Notes: generated by a model from the letters alone, not told the origin. Positions 44,683 to 55,012 are shown, counted from the first letter of the stretch. The stretch: DNA of 64,000 nt from Sporosarcina sp. ACRSM (GCF_022346545.1 NZ_JAKRNU010000003.1:186001-250000), one strand, 5' to 3'. Program-made: numbers and translations.

Positions 44683-46155
44683 GTGGAAGATCAGAAGCTG
44701 TTGAAAGTTTTAGGGAATCGGGATGTGCTTGCACTTGCATTCGGGGCGATGATCGGTTGGGGCTGGGTCGTCACGGCGGGTCTATGGGTAATGGAAGCAG
44801 GTTCGTTAGGAGCGATTCTCGCCTTCCTTATTGGTGGGTTACTTGTTGTCTTGGTCGGATTAACGTATGCCGAATTGGCTGCAGCCCTTCCGTTAGCGGG
44901 AGGGGAGTTATTTTATGGCTACACCGCAATGGGACGATTACCTTCTTTTATTCTGACCTGGGCAATTATCCTCGGATATGTTTCCGTTGTTGCGTTTGAA
45001 GCGGTTGCACTTCCGACCGTTTTTGACTACTTGTTCCCGGGATATGGGAAGGGGTATATGTATACGATTGCAGGCTGGGATGTTACCGCTACATGGGCGG
45101 GCGTCGGTATAGCAGGCTCCATCCTGATTGCCTGGATCAATTACAGAGGCATGAAACTGACAAGTATCGTCATGACGATTTTGACGTTATTGATCATCGT
45201 TTCAGGTGTGTTATTGATTACAGGCAGCTCGGTGGCTGGAAACATTGAAAATATGCAACCGCTTTTTGGAAATGGGATGGCGGGCTTGATGATTGTGCTG
45301 ATCATGACGCCTTTCATGTTTGTCGGATTTGATGTCATTCCGCAAGCGGCAGAGGAAATCAATTTGCCGCGTAAGCGGATCGGTCAATTATTGGTGTTTT
45401 CCGTTCTGATGGCAGTTGCTTGGTATGTCCTGATTATCTTTGGTGTTTCCATGGTGATGACGCCTTCGGAAATTTCGGGTTCTACATTGGTGACGGCGGA
45501 TGCGATGGCAAAAGCTTTCGGAGGCAGTAAGATGATGGGGAATATCCTCGTCATCGGCGGTATCGGAGGGATCTTATCAAGTTGGGTCGGTTTTTACGTA
45601 GGCGGGAGCCGTGCAATTTATGCACTGGCGAAAGCGGGAATGCTGCCGAAGTCGCTTGGGGAGTTGCACCCGAAATATAAGACGCCTCATAGGGCGATAT
45701 TGTTGATTGCGGTTTTGACGACTGCAGCGCCGTTGTTTGGAAGGCCTGCTCTCGTTTGGCTCGTCGATGCAGGTGGATTGGCATTGGTCGTCGCTTGGCT
45801 GATGGTCGCTTTGTCATTCATCATTCTTCGGAAAAAACGGCCGCAGTTGAGGCGGCCATTCCGTGTTCGGGGAGGCACGACAATCGGCTGGCTTGCCTTA
45901 CTGATGTCCGTAGGGATGGCCATTTTGTACATGCCGGGGATGCCGTCAGCACTTATTTGGCCGTACGAGTGGGTGATCATCTTTGTATGGGTCCTATTGG
46001 GAGCGGTCTTCTACAAAACGTCGATGAGCAAATACGGAGCGGCGAATGCCAATGCGCATTTGGATGCAGAGGTGGAGCGGGTCCTTCAAGAAGAGGATAT
46101 CCCATCTGAAAAGGACATTAAGGATCGTGATAAGGTGGGCGAAATGTATAGCTGA
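44683..46155 (+). CDS. APC-family amino-acid permease
   Basis: 490 aa, about 12 membrane helices, similar to the permease at 30388. Signature LAFGAMIGWGWVVTAGLWVMEAGS and GFDVIPQAAEEINLP. Acidic C-terminal tail with EEDIPSEKDIKD. GTG start after GGGGTGGG, 82 bases after the aminotransferase, so the two are probably co-transcribed. It likely imports the substrate of the neighbouring enzymes (an amino acid or lactam). Confidence 0.88.
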   Translation: MEDQKLLKVLGNRDVLALAFGAMIGWGWVVTAGLWVMEAGSLGAILAFLIGGLLVVLVGLTYAELAAALPLAGGELFYGYTAMGRLPSFILTWAIILGYVSVVAFEAVALPTVFDYLFPGYGKGYMYTIAGWDVTATWAGVGIAGSILIAWINYRGMKLTSIVMTILTLLIIVSGVLLITGSSVAGNIENMQPLFGNGMAGLMIVLIMTPFMFVGFDVIPQAAEEINLPRKRIGQLLVFSVLMAVAWYVLIIFGVSMVMTPSEISGSTLVTADAMAKAFGGSKMMGNILVIGGIGGILSSWVGFYVGGSRAIYALAKAGMLPKSLGELHPKYKTPHRAILLIAVLTTAAPLFGRPALVWLVDAGGLALVVAWLMVALSFIILRKKRPQLRRPFRVRGGTTIGWLALLMSVGMAILYMPGMPSALIWPYEWVIIFVWVLLGAVFYKTSMSKYGAANANAHLDAEVERVLQEEDIPSEKDIKDRDKVGEMYS

Positions 46156-46166
46156 TAGATGAAGTC

Positions 46167-46207
46167 AAAAAGAAGTTAGAAAGAGAATTGAGTTCTAACT
46201 TCTTTTT
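46167..46207 (+). terminator. terminator between permease and hydantoinase A
   Basis: AAAAAGAAGTTAGAA pairs perfectly with TTCTAACTTCTTTTT around an eleven-base loop. Confidence 0.9.
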
Positions 46208-46256
46208 CTTGTAACTAATTTGCAGTGTGAATAGACCGAAAAGGGAGAGGAATCTA

Positions 46257-48296
46257 TTGACAGATTATCGTTTTGCAGTCGATGTAGGTGGGACGTTCAC
46301 GGATGTGTTTGTGTTTGATGAAAAAAGGAAAGAAATTGCGATCACGAAAGTATCCTCCACTCCGAAAGAACCTGAAGTAGGAATACTCGAAGGGATCAAA
46401 AAGACAGGGGTATCCGGGAAAGATATTATGCAATTTTCCCATGGGACAACCGTTGGGACCAACGCTTTGATTGAGCGGAAATTACCGAAGACAGCGCTTG
46501 TCACTACGAAAGGTTTCCGGGATGTCATTGAAATACGTGATGGGACAAGGCTGGATCTATGGGATGCATACAATGATGTCGCACCGCCGTATATTAAACG
46601 CCGCGATCGTTTTGAAGTGACAGAACGGATCGATTATGCGGGGAATGTCTTGGAAGAGATTGATGTGGAAGAAGTGCGTGCCTTAGGGGCGAAGTTGAAA
46701 AAGCGTGGCGTCGAATCCGTTGCTGTCTGTTTTATCAACGCGTATGTCAATGGTGGAAATGAAGCTAAAGTGAAGGAAATTCTGCAGGAAGAACTTGGCG
46801 ATGTCTATATTTGCGCATCCAATGATATCTTGCCTGAAATCTTCGAGACGGATCGGATGAGTACGACTATCGTCAATGCAGTCCTTGGGCCGACCGTGAG
46901 CAATTATATTAAAAAACTGGAAGGCGAAATGAAAGCGGTGGGATATGAAGGCGATATCCTCGTTCTGCACTCGGGCGGCGGTGTCATGACATCGGAAACG
47001 GTACCGCGTTATGCCGCTAGACTTGCAAGTTCTGGAATTGCTGCCGGAGCGATTGCCAGTAAATACATTGCGGGATTATGCGGTTATAAAAATGCCATCG
47101 GATTTGACATGGGTGGGACGAGCACGGACATTTCCCTGATGTATGAGGGAGAATTGAGGATTACGAAAGATTGGTCGATCGAATATGGCTATCCGATCGG
47201 GTTTCCAAGTATTGAAATCTTGACGATCGGGGCTGGCGGGGGCAGTATTTCCTGGATCGACGAAGGCGGTTCTTTACGGAATGGTCCGCAGAGTGCAGGA
47301 GCTGAACCGGGGCCTGCTTGTTATGGGCTTGGTGGTACGGAGCCGACAAATACGGATGCCAATTTAGTGCTCGGAAGATTGGATACGAAGTTGTTGGATG
47401 GGCTGATGCACTTGGATAAGGAAGCTTCTTTAACAGCAGTTTCCGAACGTATCGGTCAACCGTTCCATCTTGAAGCGGCGGAAGCGGCCAATTCCATCTT
47501 GAAAGTGGCCAATGCGAATATGTGTGATGCGTTGCGTCTAATATCGGTGCGGAGGGGCTATGATCCACGTGATTTTGCACTCGTTGCTTTTGGTGGGGCC
47601 AGTGGGCTGCACAGTGCCTATTTGGCGAAAGAGATGGATATTCCGAACGTGATCATTCCTCCTTATTCAGGCGTTGCGGCTGCCATGGGCTGTTTGATGG
47701 TGGACGTTCAACATGATATTACAAAGACATTTTTAGCAGATGCGAAAAGCATGTCATTGGAAGCGCTGGAAGCGGAATTTTCATCGATGGAAAAAGAGGG
47801 GAAAGCGCTATTGGAGGAAGAAGGAATTGCACAGGAAGACATGAACTTCATTCGTTACGTTGATATGAGATATGCAGGGCAATGGAGATCATTAGCGATT
47901 ACAATCGGTCGGGAATTGAAGTCGATGGACGATGCGCTATTCCAGTTCCACAGGGAGCATGAACGCGAATTTGCATTTTCCGATGCCAATCAAAATGTAG
48001 AGATCTATGGTCTGCGTGTAGCAGCCATCGGTGTCGTGGAAAAACCGGAATTGCCAAAGAAAATTGTACAAGGGACATTGGAATCGGCATTCATCGAAGA
48101 ACGCCCTGTCTATTTTGAAGAGTCTGAGGGGTATGTACAGACTACCGTCTATCAACGTGCGGACTTGCCGACGGGAGTGGAATTGGAAGGGCCAGCAATT
48201 ATTAATCAGCTCGATTCCACCATTGTCATCCCACCGCAATTCACAGCGAAAACGGACGAGTATCGGAACATCATCATTCAATACACGAAATCATAA
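46257..48296 (+). CDS. hyuA: hydantoinase/oxoprolinase A subunit (HyuA; lactam or N-methylhydantoin hydrolase)
   Basis: 679 aa. N-terminal ATP-binding DVGGTFTDVFVFDEKRK at residues 8-24, SHGTTVGTNALIERK near 62, VLHSGGGVMTSE near 241, GFDMGGTSTDISLMYEG near 284, IGAGGGSISWID near 327, then GPACYGLGGTEPTNTDANL. This is the ATP-dependent HyuA family, which also includes valerolactam hydrolase OplA and caprolactamase alpha. TTG 46257 preferred: AAGGGAGAGG lies between it and an in-frame GTG 46227. Works with the next gene as a heteromer. Confidence 0.9.
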   Translation: MTDYRFAVDVGGTFTDVFVFDEKRKEIAITKVSSTPKEPEVGILEGIKKTGVSGKDIMQFSHGTTVGTNALIERKLPKTALVTTKGFRDVIEIRDGTRLDLWDAYNDVAPPYIKRRDRFEVTERIDYAGNVLEEIDVEEVRALGAKLKKRGVESVAVCFINAYVNGGNEAKVKEILQEELGDVYICASNDILPEIFETDRMSTTIVNAVLGPTVSNYIKKLEGEMKAVGYEGDILVLHSGGGVMTSETVPRYAARLASSGIAAGAIASKYIAGLCGYKNAIGFDMGGTSTDISLMYEGELRITKDWSIEYGYPIGFPSIEILTIGAGGGSISWIDEGGSLRNGPQSAGAEPGPACYGLGGTEPTNTDANLVLGRLDTKLLDGLMHLDKEASLTAVSERIGQPFHLEAAEAANSILKVANANMCDALRLISVRRGYDPRDFALVAFGGASGLHSAYLAKEMDIPNVIIPPYSGVAAAMGCLMVDVQHDITKTFLADAKSMSLEALEAEFSSMEKEGKALLEEEGIAQEDMNFIRYVDMRYAGQWRSLAITIGRELKSMDDALFQFHREHEREFAFSDANQNVEIYGLRVAAIGVVEKPELPKKIVQGTLESAFIEERPVYFEESEGYVQTTVYQRADLPTGVELEGPAIINQLDSTIVIPPQFTAKTDEYRNIIIQYTKS

Positions 48297-48308
48297 GGGG
48301 GAATGGGC

Positions 48309-50285
48309 ATGACAACAACTTCAACTCAACCAATCTTTCAAAGTAAACTGGATCCGGTGACATTTGAAGTATTGAAAAATGCGTTTGTGAATTTAGTGGA
48401 TCAGATGTCGGAACAAATCCTCAGAACATGCTATTCGTTTGTCATCTATAATCGCGATTTCAGCTCGGCTATTTGCGATGCGGAAGGAAATACGGTCATG
48501 CAGGGGACACAAGATATTTCCGTCCATGTCGGTACATTGCATTTGACTGCCAAAGCGATTATCGAAGACTTCAAAGATGATATTCATCCCGGCGATGTAT
48601 TTTTAATCAACGATCCTTATCGGGGTGGTACGCATTTCAATGATACACGAGTCATTAAGCCTGTCTTTCATGATGGAAAAGTCATTGCCTTCATGCAAGT
48701 GAATGGGCATTGGGCGGATATGGGCGGTTCCGTTCCCGGATCATTCGATATTAAGTCGAAAGACCATTTTGGGGAAGGTCTACGGATTCCACCACTCCGG
48801 ATTTATAGCAAAGGTGTTTATTTGGAAGATGTAGCGAATATGCTGGTTGCCAATATGCGTGTGCCTGAAGAACGGCTTGGAGATCTTCGTTCGCAAGTCG
48901 AAGCGACCAAAGTAGGGGAAACGCAGCTAGCAGCTTTAATTAGCAAGTATGGGATTGAAACGGTTTTAACCGCTTTCGATGAAGTACAAGAATATGTGGA
49001 ACGGCTAACGAGAGCGCATATGAAAGGGTTGCCGGATGGGACATGGGAAACGACAGATTACATTGATATGGATCCGGAAGTGGGGGATGGATTGATTCCG
49101 ATCCATGTGAAAATGACTATTAAAGATGATGAAGTATTTTATGATCTAAGTGGATCACACGCCTATATCGGTTGTTTCTTGAACGCAGGTTTCGGAGCAT
49201 CGCTATCCGCAGCGTATGCGGGGACCAAAACCTTTTTCCCGGATATTCCGTTGAATTCTGGATTTTATCGGGTCGTGCACGTTCATTTACCTGAAGATTC
49301 AGTCGTCAATGCGCCTTATCCAATCGCGGTGACAGGTTTCTGTTCAGGTGCCTATGAAAAAATCATGAATGCCTGTTTTGAATTATGGTCCGCGATCATT
49401 CCGGAAAGAGCATTAGCCTGTTCTTTTAACTTGGAATACTTACTCATCGGCGGTTGGGATACGAGAGAAAAGCAAAAGAATTACTTCATGTGGTATGACT
49501 GGATGGCGGGTGGACATGGCGGCCGCCATAAACGCGACGGGGCCAATGCCATGTCTCCTGTATTCGGGGTCGGGTTAAGTATCCAGCCTTGCGAAGGGCA
49601 GGAAAGGCTATCGCCGGTTATCACGACGAAGCATGAAATTATAACCGATTCGGGCGGACCGGGAGAATACCGAGGCGGCTGCGGGGTTGAAAAAGGTGGA
49701 ACATTGACAGCTGTGGCGGATACCGTCATGTCCTATTGCTGTGACCGTTCCCGATCGGTGACATGGGGAATTTCCGGAGGATTGCCTTCCTCTCCACATG
49801 GAGCCTGGTTGAATCCGTATACGGCTGATCAGGAATTTCTCGGTGCCATCTTTTCCAATGTCAAAGTGAAAAGTGGTGATTCATTCGTCAGGCCTTCAGC
49901 GGGTGGCGGCGGTCTCGGGGATCCTTTGGAAAGAGATCCGGAGGCTGTCTTGGAGGACGTGATTGACGAATATGTCTCCATTGAGCGTGCGGAAAAAGAT
50001 TATGGGGTCGTCATTAAAGAGATTGATAAAGATATAGACCTTTTTAAAATTGATCAAGAAGCGACCGTCCTTGCTCGGGCTAACATCCGCAAGAACCGGA
50101 AAGCGTGGTTGCGCCAGGATATCGAAAAGGTGGAAAGCTTGTATTTGGACGGGGCAGTCGATTCGTATGATTTGATTCGAAGATATGGGGTTGTATTTGA
50201 TCATGAACAGAAAAAGGTATTGCCGAAATCGACGCAACAATACCGTGAAATGCTGGAAGAAAGAATGGTTCCTCACTGGAGCTAA
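48309..50285 (+). CDS. hyuB: hydantoinase/oxoprolinase B subunit (HyuB)
   Basis: 658 aa. LDPVTFEVLKNAFVNLVDQM near residue 14, DVFLINDPYRGGTHFND near 97, VNGHWADMGGSVPGSF near 131, SGGPGEYRGGCGVEKGG near 448 and RPSAGGGGLGDPLERDP near 526 are typical HyuB signatures. ATG 48309 preferred over 48303 on spacing from AAGGGGGA; starts 12 bases after the A subunit. Subunits A and B together open a cyclic amide with ATP. Confidence 0.9.
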   Translation: MTTTSTQPIFQSKLDPVTFEVLKNAFVNLVDQMSEQILRTCYSFVIYNRDFSSAICDAEGNTVMQGTQDISVHVGTLHLTAKAIIEDFKDDIHPGDVFLINDPYRGGTHFNDTRVIKPVFHDGKVIAFMQVNGHWADMGGSVPGSFDIKSKDHFGEGLRIPPLRIYSKGVYLEDVANMLVANMRVPEERLGDLRSQVEATKVGETQLAALISKYGIETVLTAFDEVQEYVERLTRAHMKGLPDGTWETTDYIDMDPEVGDGLIPIHVKMTIKDDEVFYDLSGSHAYIGCFLNAGFGASLSAAYAGTKTFFPDIPLNSGFYRVVHVHLPEDSVVNAPYPIAVTGFCSGAYEKIMNACFELWSAIIPERALACSFNLEYLLIGGWDTREKQKNYFMWYDWMAGGHGGRHKRDGANAMSPVFGVGLSIQPCEGQERLSPVITTKHEIITDSGGPGEYRGGCGVEKGGTLTAVADTVMSYCCDRSRSVTWGISGGLPSSPHGAWLNPYTADQEFLGAIFSNVKVKSGDSFVRPSAGGGGLGDPLERDPEAVLEDVIDEYVSIERAEKDYGVVIKEIDKDIDLFKIDQEATVLARANIRKNRKAWLRQDIEKVESLYLDGAVDSYDLIRRYGVVFDHEQKKVLPKSTQQYREMLEERMVPHWS

Positions 50286-50306
50286 TTACAAGTGAAATGG
50301 AGTGTT

Positions 50307-51761
50307 ATGAATATGAAACAAGAGTTGAAAACAAAACAGTCGCTCATGTATATAAACGGGAAATGGGTAGGCGAAAACTTGGACGAATTGCGCGTACTCA
50401 ATCCGGCAAATGGGGAAGTTGTCGGGTGCGTACCGAATGGCGGTAGAGCGGAAACGAATGAAGCGATCGAGTTTGCTTATGAGGCGTTTCAGACGTGGTC
50501 CCAAACGACGGCTTACGAAAGGGCAGCCTATTTGAAGCGACTACATGCGCTGATGTTGGAGCACCAAGAGGAATTGGCACAAACGATGACGCTGGAAATG
50601 GGTAAGCCTATTCAGGAGTCCAGAGGTGAAGTCGTGTCCGCCGCGGCCTATTTGGAATGGTTTGCGGAAGAAGGAAAACGGGTTTACGGGGAAACGATCC
50701 CCACTCATACACCGGGCAAACGATTGCAAGTATGGCGGAAGCCTGTAGGTGTCGTAGCCGCAATCACGCCGTGGAATTTCCCGGTAGCGATGCTAACAAG
50801 AAAGATCGGTCCGGCATTGGCGGCTGGCTGTACTATCGTCATTAAGCCGTCCGGCGAAAGTCCTTTGACAGCCGTCAAATTGGTGGAGCTATGTGAAAAA
50901 GCAGGCTTTCCAAAAGGCGTTATCAATTTAGTGACAGGTTCTTCTTCCAAAATCGGGAAAGCGATTATGGAAAACGAAAAGGTGCGAAAAGTTACGTTCA
51001 CCGGATCGACAGAAGTGGGGAAAATGTTGATACGACAAAGTGCGGATCAAGTGAAACGATTATCCTTGGAGTTGGGCGGACATGCCCCGTTCATCGTCCT
51101 CGATGATGCCAATCTGGATGCGGCAGTGGAAGGTGTCGTCGCTTCGGCTTTCAGAAATGCCGGGCAGACCTGTATCTGCACCAATCGGATTTATGTGCAA
51201 GCTGGAATCCACGATGCCTTTGTTGATAAATTTGCGGCGGCCGTTAAAAAATTGAAAGTCGGAAACGGTGTGGATGAATCCGTACAAATCGGTCCGGTTA
51301 TCAATCAAGCGAGTCTGGAAAAAGTGACTCATCATGTAGAAGATGCTTTGTCAAAAGGAGCTTCCCTTGTAACGGGGGGCGCATCATTGTCGGATGTCGG
51401 AGAAAACTTTTACGCGCCTACTGTACTTAGCAACGTGACTGCTTCGATGATTGTGATGAACGAAGAAACATTCGGACCCATTGCACCTATCCAAAAAGTG
51501 GAGACGGTTGAAGAAGCGGTTGCATTCGCCAACGATACGCCATACGGTCTGTCCGCTTATGTCTATACGGAAAGTGTGTCAACGGGTACCAAACTGATTG
51601 AGCAACTGAACTACGGGATTGTCGGTTGGAATGACGGCGTTCCGACAGCAGTCCAAGCCCCGTTCGGCGGCATGAAAGAAAGCGGGATCGGAAGGGAAGG
51701 CGGCCATCAAGGAATCGAAGACTATTTGGAGACGCAATTTGTTTCGATTGGTGTGAATTAA
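50307..51761 (+). CDS. succinate/glutarate-semialdehyde dehydrogenase-type aldehyde dehydrogenase
   Basis: 484 aa of the GabD/DavD class. TPWNFPVAMLTRKIGPALAAG near residue 150, FTGSTEVGKML near 230, LELGGHAPFIV with the general base near 254, catalytic Cys in NAGQTCICTNRIYV near 288, and PFGGMKESGIGREGGHQGIE at the end. ATG 50307 or 50313. Follows hyuB by about 20 bases. With an omega-aminotransferase upstream, the expected substrate is an omega-semialdehyde (succinate, glutarate or adipate type). Confidence 0.88.
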   Translation: MNMKQELKTKQSLMYINGKWVGENLDELRVLNPANGEVVGCVPNGGRAETNEAIEFAYEAFQTWSQTTAYERAAYLKRLHALMLEHQEELAQTMTLEMGKPIQESRGEVVSAAAYLEWFAEEGKRVYGETIPTHTPGKRLQVWRKPVGVVAAITPWNFPVAMLTRKIGPALAAGCTIVIKPSGESPLTAVKLVELCEKAGFPKGVINLVTGSSSKIGKAIMENEKVRKVTFTGSTEVGKMLIRQSADQVKRLSLELGGHAPFIVLDDANLDAAVEGVVASAFRNAGQTCICTNRIYVQAGIHDAFVDKFAAAVKKLKVGNGVDESVQIGPVINQASLEKVTHHVEDALSKGASLVTGGASLSDVGENFYAPTVLSNVTASMIVMNEETFGPIAPIQKVETVEEAVAFANDTPYGLSAYVYTESVSTGTKLIEQLNYGIVGWNDGVPTAVQAPFGGMKESGIGREGGHQGIEDYLETQFVSIGVN

Positions 51762-51772
51762 GGATTGGTGTG

Positions 51773-51801
51773 TCATTGGCTCAGCGAATTGAGTCAATGA
51801 C
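51773..51801 (+). terminator. weak hairpin after the semialdehyde dehydrogenase
   Basis: TCATTG and CTCA pair with TGAG and CAATGA, no T-run. Could end the transcript weakly or be an operator. Confidence 0.35.
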
Positions 51802-51877
51802 TCTTCCTAATTATAGGATGAATAAGATGATTTACGTTTGGTAAGACGTTTTTCAAATCTGGAGAATAGAAGGGATT

Positions 51878-53551
51878 GTGGGTATCAAGATGACGACTAT
51901 TGATTCGGCAGATTTAATACTTATTAACGGTAATGTCATAACAATGGATGTGAAACTTCCTAGAGCCAACTCGATCGTCATTAAAAAGGGAGAAATTATC
52001 CATGTAGGCACAAATGAGGAAGGCTTGAAATTTAAAGGGGAACATACTGAGGTTATGGATTTGGAAGGTAAAACCACATTACCAGGTTTTATTGAAAGCC
52101 ATATACACCCCACGATCTATGGAGTGTATCTGTTAGAACTGGATTGCCGATCACAATCAGTATCATCCATCGATGAAATACTGGAATTGATCAGTGATTC
52201 AACGAAGAAGGTTCCGGTCGGTGAATGGATAAGAGGTTGGGGTTGGGATGATAGCAAACTGAAGGAAAAGCGCTATCCGACTCGTTGGGATTTGGACAAG
52301 GTCGCGCCGAATCATCCAGTTGTACTGACGCGGACATGTGAGCATATGGCTGTTTTGAATTCTAAAGCATTAGAGCTAAGCGGAATTTCGAAAGATACGA
52401 AAAATCCGCCAGGCGGATATATCGAACGTGATGCGGAAACCGGTGAGTTAACAGGGTTACTGAAAGAAGCAGCGCGAGATTGGATTGCTGTTCCTAAGTA
52501 TGGTTTTCAAGATATTGTACATGGAATGGAGTTAGCCCAAGAAGATTTTGCTAAATGGGGAATTACTACGGTTCATGATATGTCCACGCAGACGAAGGAC
52601 ATGCAAGTGTACCAACACTTGCAAGGCGCAGACAAGTTAAAAGTCAGAGTGAGGCCATGGATATGGGCAATCAATCAAAATGGCTGGGAGGGGCTATTAG
52701 ACCAGATACTTTCTATGGGGATTAGAAGTGGATTTGGAAATGACTTTATCAAAATCCAAGGTGTGAAGTTCATGCTAGATGGAAGTGTTGGGGGGAGAAC
52801 AGCGGCAGTAGCGGAGCCGTATGTCGATGATGCGGAGTTGGGAATTCTGTATTGCGGTGTAGAGGATATTTATCCATCTTTCGAAAAGGCAATCGCTTCA
52901 GGCCTTCGGGTTGCCGTACATGGTATCGGAGAGCGGGCGATAGAAGTGGCTGTTCAAGCGTTTGAAAAGGTGAATGAAAATATGGATATTACTCATATGC
53001 GTAACCGTATCGAACATTGCGCCCTTCCAACAGATGATCAGTTGAAAAGAGTTAAAAACCTTGAATTGATTGCAGCCTCTTCCATTGGATTCCTCCATCA
53101 TATTGGTGATAGCTATATGAACAATTTAGGTCCTGAAAGGATGAAAAGAGTCTATCCGCATAAGTCATTTAAAGAACATGGTATTGTAGCCCCTGGAAAT
53201 TCTGATTTGCCTGTTACTGGAGGAAACCCTTGGACCGGCATCTATACTGCTGTAACGAGAAAAACGATAACAGGACAAGTTCTAGATACAACTCAAAATA
53301 TAACAATAGACGACGCTTTGAAAGCCTATACGACGGATGCAGCGTATAGTTCCTTCGAAGAACAAACATTAGGTGTGATTAAACCATCTGCAAAGGCGGA
53401 TATCATAGTCGTATCTGATGATCCTTTCAAAATAGAGACTGAAAAAATAAAAGATATACAAGTTGAACGTACATTTGTGGATGGGAAACAAGTGTATTCA
53501 AGTAGGAATGTTCAAAGCGATAGTGAATTGAAAGAAAGCGTAGAAGTTTGA
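51878..53551 (+). CDS. amidohydrolase family 3 (YtcJ-like) metal-dependent hydrolase
   Basis: 557 aa. N-terminal ILINGNVITMD, metal-binding HxH in GFIESHIHP near residue 74, WGWDDSKL and TRTCEHMAVLNSKAL, carboxylysine/His region with AVHGIGERAIEVAV near 347, late Asp in PGNSDLPVTGGNPW near 447. Group 3 amidohydrolases act on N-substituted formamides, D-aminoacyl or other amides; the substrate is unknown. GTG 51878 (or ATG 51890) after AGAAGGGA. Base composition is AT-richer than upstream genes. Confidence 0.86.
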   Translation: MGIKMTTIDSADLILINGNVITMDVKLPRANSIVIKKGEIIHVGTNEEGLKFKGEHTEVMDLEGKTTLPGFIESHIHPTIYGVYLLELDCRSQSVSSIDEILELISDSTKKVPVGEWIRGWGWDDSKLKEKRYPTRWDLDKVAPNHPVVLTRTCEHMAVLNSKALELSGISKDTKNPPGGYIERDAETGELTGLLKEAARDWIAVPKYGFQDIVHGMELAQEDFAKWGITTVHDMSTQTKDMQVYQHLQGADKLKVRVRPWIWAINQNGWEGLLDQILSMGIRSGFGNDFIKIQGVKFMLDGSVGGRTAAVAEPYVDDAELGILYCGVEDIYPSFEKAIASGLRVAVHGIGERAIEVAVQAFEKVNENMDITHMRNRIEHCALPTDDQLKRVKNLELIAASSIGFLHHIGDSYMNNLGPERMKRVYPHKSFKEHGIVAPGNSDLPVTGGNPWTGIYTAVTRKTITGQVLDTTQNITIDDALKAYTTDAAYSSFEEQTLGVIKPSAKADIIVVSDDPFKIETEKIKDIQVERTFVDGKQVYSSRNVQSDSELKESVEV

Positions 53552-53566
53552 TAGAGGGGGAGTAGT

Positions 53567-55012
53567 ATGTATTCTGAACAAGAACGTATGATATTAGGAA
53601 TTATCGTTATTTCCTATTTCCTATTTCTTTTTGTGGTCTCCTTGCTGATTAATAGAAGTATTAAAACATATGACGATTATAATGTTGCGGGAAGGTCAGT
53701 TTCCATCTTTCCTTTGATCTTAACTTTTGTCGGTACGGCAATTGGCGGAGCAACACTATTAGGATACATGGCGAATGGTTATAGTTTTGGGCAGGGAGAG
53801 CAGTGGCTGAATTTGGGCACTCTTTTTGCTGGAGTTCTAATTGCATTTTTCCTGGTCAAACGCCTTAGACAACTTGGGGAAAAATATAATATGGTTACGA
53901 TTGGTGATTTTACGGCATTGCGCTTTGGTGAAGGTGCCAGGATTCCTACAGTGATCAGCATTCTCGTCGCGTATTGTGCAATTACTGGTATGCAATTTGT
54001 TGCGATCGCAACCATCTTAAATTTAACCATTGGCTTGAGCATGACAACCGGTATTGTCATCAGTTGGATTTTACTTACTTTAAAAACATACTTTGGCGGT
54101 ATGAAATCGGTTATTTGGCAAGATGCATTTCACGGCACGATACAAACCGTCGGGATATTCATTTTGTTTGTTGTGGTGATAATTGTATCTGGCGGGTGGA
54201 GTAATATCCAAGAAAACGCTGCCTTATCCAATGCGGGGAACAATCTAAGTCTTTTTAATATCTCAAAGGCGGAAGTATTCATCTATCTCTTTACAATTGG
54301 TGCTTACCAATTTGTCAGACAGGATTTGTGGCAACGTTTTTGGGCAGCTAAAGATTCAAAAACTGCAGTGAAAGGATATTGGTACTCGATAATCGTTGCA
54401 TTTTTGACAGGAGCTGTCGTTATTGTAATTGGAGTAGCAGGTCGTTTCGGCCTGAATTTGGAAAATGTCAATCCAACGTTGATTTATTATGAGGTCATCG
54501 GCCATGTTTTCCCTTATTCAATGATCATTGTGATGGTTATCGCGCTTTTGGCGACGGTTATCTCTACAGCAGATTCATTCTTTATGGCTGGTGCTTCTTC
54601 TATTGTCAATGATGTGATTAAACCGAGACTTCGAAATAAAGATGACAAAAAACTACTGTTTTATAGTCGAATTTCAGTTTTAATTGTTTCAATATTGGCT
54701 CTATTACTATCTTTATATATTCCTGAATTGGTTAATCTATGGGTAACAGGGACTGCCATGCTTGTATCTGGTCTATTGGCTCCCGTCCTTCTCGGATTAT
54801 TTTGGAAAAAGGCGACGCGTAAGGCTGGGGTGACCTCCATGTGGGTTGGGTTATTAATCGCGGTCATTTGGCAGATTGCAGGACATCCTTTTGGCTTACA
54901 TCCTGTTTTTATCGGCTTGCCACTATCGCTTATAACGATCGTTACGATTTCTCTGTTATCAACACAACCAGAGAAAAATATTATTACGAATATGGGATTA
55001 TCCGAAAAGTAG
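53567..55012 (+). CDS. sodium:solute symporter family transporter
   Basis: 481 aa, about 13 membrane helices, SSS (solute:Na+ symporter) family. Core motifs: YNVAGRSVSIFPLILTFVGT near residue 39, AIGGATLLGYMANGYSFG near 58, and DSFFMAGASSIVNDVIKP near 339. ATG after GGGGGAG, 15 bases after the amidohydrolase, and followed 21 bases later by a carbamoylase gene. It probably imports the amide or carbamoyl substrate of those enzymes. Confidence 0.9.
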   Translation: MYSEQERMILGIIVISYFLFLFVVSLLINRSIKTYDDYNVAGRSVSIFPLILTFVGTAIGGATLLGYMANGYSFGQGEQWLNLGTLFAGVLIAFFLVKRLRQLGEKYNMVTIGDFTALRFGEGARIPTVISILVAYCAITGMQFVAIATILNLTIGLSMTTGIVISWILLTLKTYFGGMKSVIWQDAFHGTIQTVGIFILFVVVIIVSGGWSNIQENAALSNAGNNLSLFNISKAEVFIYLFTIGAYQFVRQDLWQRFWAAKDSKTAVKGYWYSIIVAFLTGAVVIVIGVAGRFGLNLENVNPTLIYYEVIGHVFPYSMIIVMVIALLATVISTADSFFMAGASSIVNDVIKPRLRNKDDKKLLFYSRISVLIVSILALLLSLYIPELVNLWVTGTAMLVSGLLAPVLLGLFWKKATRKAGVTSMWVGLLIAVIWQIAGHPFGLHPVFIGLPLSLITIVTISLLSTQPEKNIITNMGLSEK

